DNA of 23,703 bases, from contig CALRIM020000028.1 in assembly GCA_943360385.1 (NCBI GenBank), positions 1 to 23,703 of the forward strand. Reading direction: 5' to 3'. The DNA comes from CAJBVG01 sp943360385 (GTDB lineage: Bacteria; Bacteroidota; Bacteroidia; Sphingobacteriales; Sphingobacteriaceae). A program made the position numbers and the translations under genes. Positions 21,063 through 23,703 of the stretch are shown in pieces. Each line of letters opens with the position of its first letter. Within the stretch, counting starts at the first letter, position 1. Below the pieces are notes generated by a model. The model was not told the origin of the DNA and ran no database searches. It saw only the letters and a list, made by a program, of their open reading frames with translations.

Positions 21063-21707
21063 AATCAAGGCATTAAGCATTAATAGCGCAAGCATATAAA
21101 AGCTATCTTCAAAAGGAATGGTTCCCCAACGGAATCCAATATTTTCGGAATCGTTATAGAGTACAATCGGAATGGATGTGAGTAAACCATTAATAATGAA
21201 AAACGGGATTAATGAAATTACATAGCTTATAATAAAGGAACTATGCCAAGGTTTAGCATTTATTAAAAAATAAATACTGATGATGCTCAACAAGCCGAAA
21301 GTAACTAATGTATACACTCGATTGTGAAACAACATCAACATTAAAACACTTAAAACAAATAACAACAACCAAACTAATTTAGGAAATTTCATTCCTATTG
21401 TTTGTGGGAAATACGCTTCTACACAATGCCAAATAAACAAACAGGCATAAGGTATTAACAAGAAAAATAAAACTTCTTCTATGGGTAAAGAAAACACGTA
21501 TAAGCCTGAAATATATTTTGGATTAAATGACCAAATTTGTTTGATGGTAAAAAAATGATCCCATACCAAAAATAAAATCCCGCCAACAAATAAGCCTTTG
21601 AAAATAGATGGCCATGATTTATAAAAAGCTACTTTCTTATCGAACGATAAAATAATTGGGAATAAAATTGTAACGAAATCTATAAGCAAGTAATAGTACT
21701 TCTCCAT
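21027..21707 (-). CDS. crtYcd: Lycopene cyclase, fused CrtYc-CrtYd type
   Basis: A 226-residue integral membrane protein with about six to seven helices and two related lycopene cyclase domains. The first half has FNPKYISGLYVFSLPIEEVLFF (about 61-82) and the second IGFRWGTIPFEDSFYM (about 189-204). The paired PIEE and PFED motifs are the signature of the heterodimeric-type lycopene beta-cyclase, here fused as in Bacteroidota. It closes the ends of lycopene to make beta-carotene. The gene stops at 21027, inside a 7-bp tandem repeat that supplies its last residues, and starts 2 bp after the end of the gene upstream, so it belongs to the crtB operon. Confidence 0.88.
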   Translation of the reverse strand: MEKYYYLLIDFVTILFPIILSFDKKVAFYKSWPSIFKGLFVGGILFLVWDHFFTIKQIWSFNPKYISGLYVFSLPIEEVLFFLLIPYACLFIWHCVEAYFPQTIGMKFPKLVWLLLFVLSVLMLMLFHNRVYTLVTFGLLSIISIYFLINAKPWHSSFIISYVISLIPFFIINGLLTSIPIVLYNDSENIGFRWGTIPFEDSFYMLALLMLNALISRTTKYVIRNT

Positions 21708-21708
21708 T

Positions 21709-22242
21709 CTATAAACTTCTAATTACTTTTTCCATTTTTAATTTTTCATCAGTGGTAATACTATTCGTTTGTACCATAAAATGATACACATTAGTAATTA
21801 ATACTTTGTTAAATGTTACAAATTTCTTTTTTAGAAATGCATCTACAATGAACATTTTGTCTTCGACCAAATTATCACTAAAACCTAAAAAAGATGGTGT
21901 ATTATATTGTATCGTATACCTAAGAAATCTGATTTCTAAATTTTCTGGCATTATTTTCACAGCATCGTTCATCCTATTTTCGAAAGCAGTCATATACTGT
22001 AATTTTGAATATGGGTTCCAAGAATGTTTAGCCTTAATGGCCTCTAAGGATGCAATATAAGCAAGTGTTAATGCATCTGGTTTTTTTATTTTATTTAATT
22101 CTGATGATAATTTTTCTGCAATGGTAGCATTATAAACAGCCAACTGATAGTTTTTACGAATGTCGTCTATAGAGTGAGCTTGAGTATTTGATGCAAATGC
22201 CTTCAATAGTAAAAGTAAAATACAAATACGAAAAAACTTCAT
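21709..22242 (-). CDS. Exported hypothetical protein in carotenoid operon
   Basis: A 177-residue protein with a signal peptide (MKFFRICILLLLLKAFASNTQA, cleaved after TQA). The mature part is all-helical (IDDIRKNYQLAVYNATIAEKL, KPDALTLAYIASLEAIKAKHSW, IMPENLEIRFLRYTIQYNTPSFLGF), resembling a short helical-repeat protein. No catalytic motif is seen. It overlaps the end of crtB by 4 bp and is followed after 2 bp by crtYcd. I recall similar small exported genes between crtB and the cyclase/hydroxylase genes in Bacteroidota, so a link to carotenoid biosynthesis or its placement is plausible, but no function is established. Confidence 0.72.
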   Translation of the reverse strand: MKFFRICILLLLLKAFASNTQAHSIDDIRKNYQLAVYNATIAEKLSSELNKIKKPDALTLAYIASLEAIKAKHSWNPYSKLQYMTAFENRMNDAVKIMPENLEIRFLRYTIQYNTPSFLGFSDNLVEDKMFIVDAFLKKKFVTFNKVLITNVYHFMVQTNSITTDEKLKMEKVIRSL

Positions 22243-23075
22243 ACCGAAATAAATTTATTCTTTAATAATGCATGAAAAAACAAAACTGCTTTTCTAGAAT
22301 CTGTTACTCGAATTCTCTTTGATGCTACTTCTGTTGCGGGCACTTTTTTTATTTTTCGAAATAAATCTAGATAATAACGATAAGCAATATAAACTCCCAA
22401 ACGAGCACCTTCTGGCAATCTTTTTATTCCTTCGAAGCCCTGTTCGAAATCCTTTTGAATATCGTCTTCAATTAACTTTTTTTGCGATTCACAAAAATCA
22501 TTAAATTCTATATTGGGGAAATATACTCTACCTCGTTCTTGATAATCAGATTTAATATCTCTTAGAAAATTAATTTTCTGAAACGCCGAACCTAATCGTT
22601 GAGCATAAGGAGTAAGTTCGTTATATATAACTTCATTACCTTCACAAAAAACCATTAAACACATTAAACCGATAACTTCTGCCGAACCATAGATATATTC
22701 TAAATACGAAGATTCTTCGTATTTGCTTTTATCTAAATCCATTTCCATACTTTTTAAAAAAGCTTCTATTAATGGAATTGGGATGTTAAACTTATTTATT
22801 GTTAGTTGAAACGAGTGTAATACTGGATTTAAACTTATGCCTTGTGAAATCGCTATATAAGTATCGTTCTTAAAGGAATTAAACAGCTCTGCTTTATTAT
22901 GATTATGAAATGTATCTACAATTTCGTCTGCATATCTAACAAAACCATAAATAGCGTAAATTGGGTCTCTGTATTTTTTATCAAAAGCTTTAATACCCAA
23001 GCTAAAAGATGTACTATAACGTTCAGTAATTAATTTACTACACTCAAAACAGGTTTCGCTATATAAATCGTTCAT
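22239..23075 (-). CDS. crtB: Phytoene synthase
   Basis: A 278-residue squalene/phytoene synthase that joins two geranylgeranyl diphosphates into phytoene, the first dedicated step of carotenoid synthesis. The two Asp-rich Mg-binding motifs are complete: DEIVD at 50-54 and LRDIKSD at 171-177, the latter followed by the ERGRVYFP stretch (180-187) typical of the family. The N-terminal CSKLITERYSTSFSLGIKAF matches the substrate-flap region. Length is normal for Bacteroidota CrtB. It is the first gene of a minus-strand operon with the exported hypothetical gene and crtYcd, and is divergent from crtI. Confidence 0.95.
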   Translation of the reverse strand: MNDLYSETCFECSKLITERYSTSFSLGIKAFDKKYRDPIYAIYGFVRYADEIVDTFHNHNKAELFNSFKNDTYIAISQGISLNPVLHSFQLTINKFNIPIPLIEAFLKSMEMDLDKSKYEESSYLEYIYGSAEVIGLMCLMVFCEGNEVIYNELTPYAQRLGSAFQKINFLRDIKSDYQERGRVYFPNIEFNDFCESQKKLIEDDIQKDFEQGFEGIKRLPEGARLGVYIAYRYYLDLFRKIKKVPATEVASKRIRVTDSRKAVLFFHALLKNKFISV

Positions 23076-23138
23076 TCTTTTGGGCTTTTAAAAATTATAA
23101 ACAATAGAAGGCCTATTTGGTTTTAATTTCAAATCTAC

Positions 23139-23146
23139 CAAAATTA
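23139..23146 (-). promoter_or_regulatory. Bacteroidota-type -7 box candidate for crtB
   Basis: On the minus strand TAATTTTG matches the Bacteroidota -7 consensus TAnnTTTG exactly, about 64 bp before the crtB start. A TTG trinucleotide lies upstream but not at the ideal distance, so the -33 element is uncertain. The 105-bp crtB-crtI spacer must also contain the crtI promoter. Confidence 0.35.
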
Positions 23147-23180
23147 TAGTAGGTTCAACTATTCTTAGCATAAGCAATAA

Positions 23181-23703
23181 ATGAGTACTGATAGAAAAAA
23201 AATAATAGTAATTGGGTCTGGCTTTGCAGGTCTTTGCGCTGCTGCCTCTGCCGCAAAAGATGGACATCAAGTGATTTTATTGGAGAAAAACGATCAGATT
23301 GGTGGTCGTGCAAGAATTTGGAAAGAGCAAGGTTTTACCTTTGATATGGGGCCAAGTTGGTATTGGATGCCAGAAGTATTTGAAAATTTCTATCAAAAAT
23401 TTGGCAAAACAACTAGCGATTTTTATGAACTAAAGAGACTCACTCCGTCTTATCGAATTTATTTTGGAGCAAACGATGTGGTAGATATCCCATCTAATTT
23501 TAAAGAATTACAGGATTTGTTTGAATCTATTGAAAAGGATTCTGGGAAAAAATTAATGAAATTTTTAAAAGATGCTAAATACAAATACGAAACAGGAATG
23601 AATGATTTTGTTTGGAGACCATCTTCTTCTCTAACTGAATTTTTTGAACTCAAAATTGTAAAAGCATTATTTAAAATGAATCTGTTTGGTTCGGTAAGTA
23701 ACG
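23181..23703 (+). CDS. crtI: Phytoene desaturase (partial, 3' end outside window)
   Basis: The first 174 residues of a CrtI-type phytoene desaturase, an FAD enzyme that introduces double bonds to turn phytoene into lycopene. The start at 23181 gives MSTDRKKIIVIGSGFAGLCA, with the dinucleotide-binding GSGFAG (12-17) and the second glycine motif QIGGRARI (39-46). These are followed by FDMGPSWYWMPEVFENF, the conserved MGPSWYWMP segment of bacterial CrtI. It runs off the right edge of the window. It is divergent from crtB across 105 bp, so phytoene made by CrtB feeds this enzyme and its product feeds CrtYcd. Confidence 0.93.
   Translation, partial: MSTDRKKIIVIGSGFAGLCAAASAAKDGHQVILLEKNDQIGGRARIWKEQGFTFDMGPSWYWMPEVFENFYQKFGKTTSDFYELKRLTPSYRIYFGANDVVDIPSNFKELQDLFESIEKDSGKKLMKFLKDAKYKYETGMNDFVWRPSSSLTEFFELKIVKALFKMNLFGSVSN

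Overview
The window looks like a chromosomal segment of an AT-rich member of the Bacteroidota (probably a Flavobacteriia/Sphingobacteriia-type genome). The evidence is a type IX secretion (T9SS) C-terminal sorting domain, a HYC/CC small protein typical of that phylum, a fused CrtYc-CrtYd lycopene cyclase in a crt cluster, and lipoproteins with Bacteroidota-style signal peptides. Nothing here fixes the genus.

Layout. (1) 1-6361: a partial HYC_CC_PP-type protein, a TPR lipoprotein, and a three-gene minus-strand operon made of a 1132-residue T9SS-sorted protein with about nine Ig-like repeats, a probable outer-membrane beta-barrel protein and a small exported protein, linked by a 4-bp overlap and a 3-bp gap. 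(2) 6407-10012: an SRPBCC protein and a Crp/Fnr regulator, divergent from an 826-residue P-type ATPase with a PEEFP motif. A near-consensus FNR-type box and a second palindrome lie in the spacers. (3) 10282-12432: a hypothetical membrane protein, a GIY-YIG protein, a PfkB sugar kinase and an intact tRNA-Asn(GTT) with terminator. (4) 12490-20662: the outstanding feature, described next. (5) 20663-21026: non-coding, with a degenerate tRNA-like 3' fragment. (6) 21027-23703: carotenoid genes crtYcd, a conserved-context hypothetical gene and crtB on the minus strand, and the start of crtI on the plus strand.

The 8.2-kb accessory block is an integron-type gene cassette array with no integrase in view (the CALIN type: cluster of attC sites lacking integrase). 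Eight single-gene cassettes, all on the minus strand, are separated by seven attC-like palindromic sites of 131-138 bp. Each site begins (gene direction) with YAACA and ends with CGTTR, as canonical attC sites do; the only exception is one base in the end of site 1. The strongest evidence is that six cassettes have start and end cores that are inverted copies of each other over 8-10 bp, and a seventh over 11 of 13 positions, while the sequence differs from cassette to cassette. This is what excision and circularisation of cassettes predicts.

The cassettes carry, from start to end of the array: a four-helix membrane protein, a FabZ-like hotdog protein lacking the catalytic His, a lipoprotein, a 583-residue exported protein, a WapI-like immunity protein candidate, a Hanks-type Ser/Thr kinase with an unknown C-terminal domain, a Shedu (SduA) anti-phage nuclease, and a frameshifted lipoprotein that has lost its attC. 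At least one cassette (Shedu) is a recognisable defence gene, and the kinase and immunity-like genes are candidates for similar roles.
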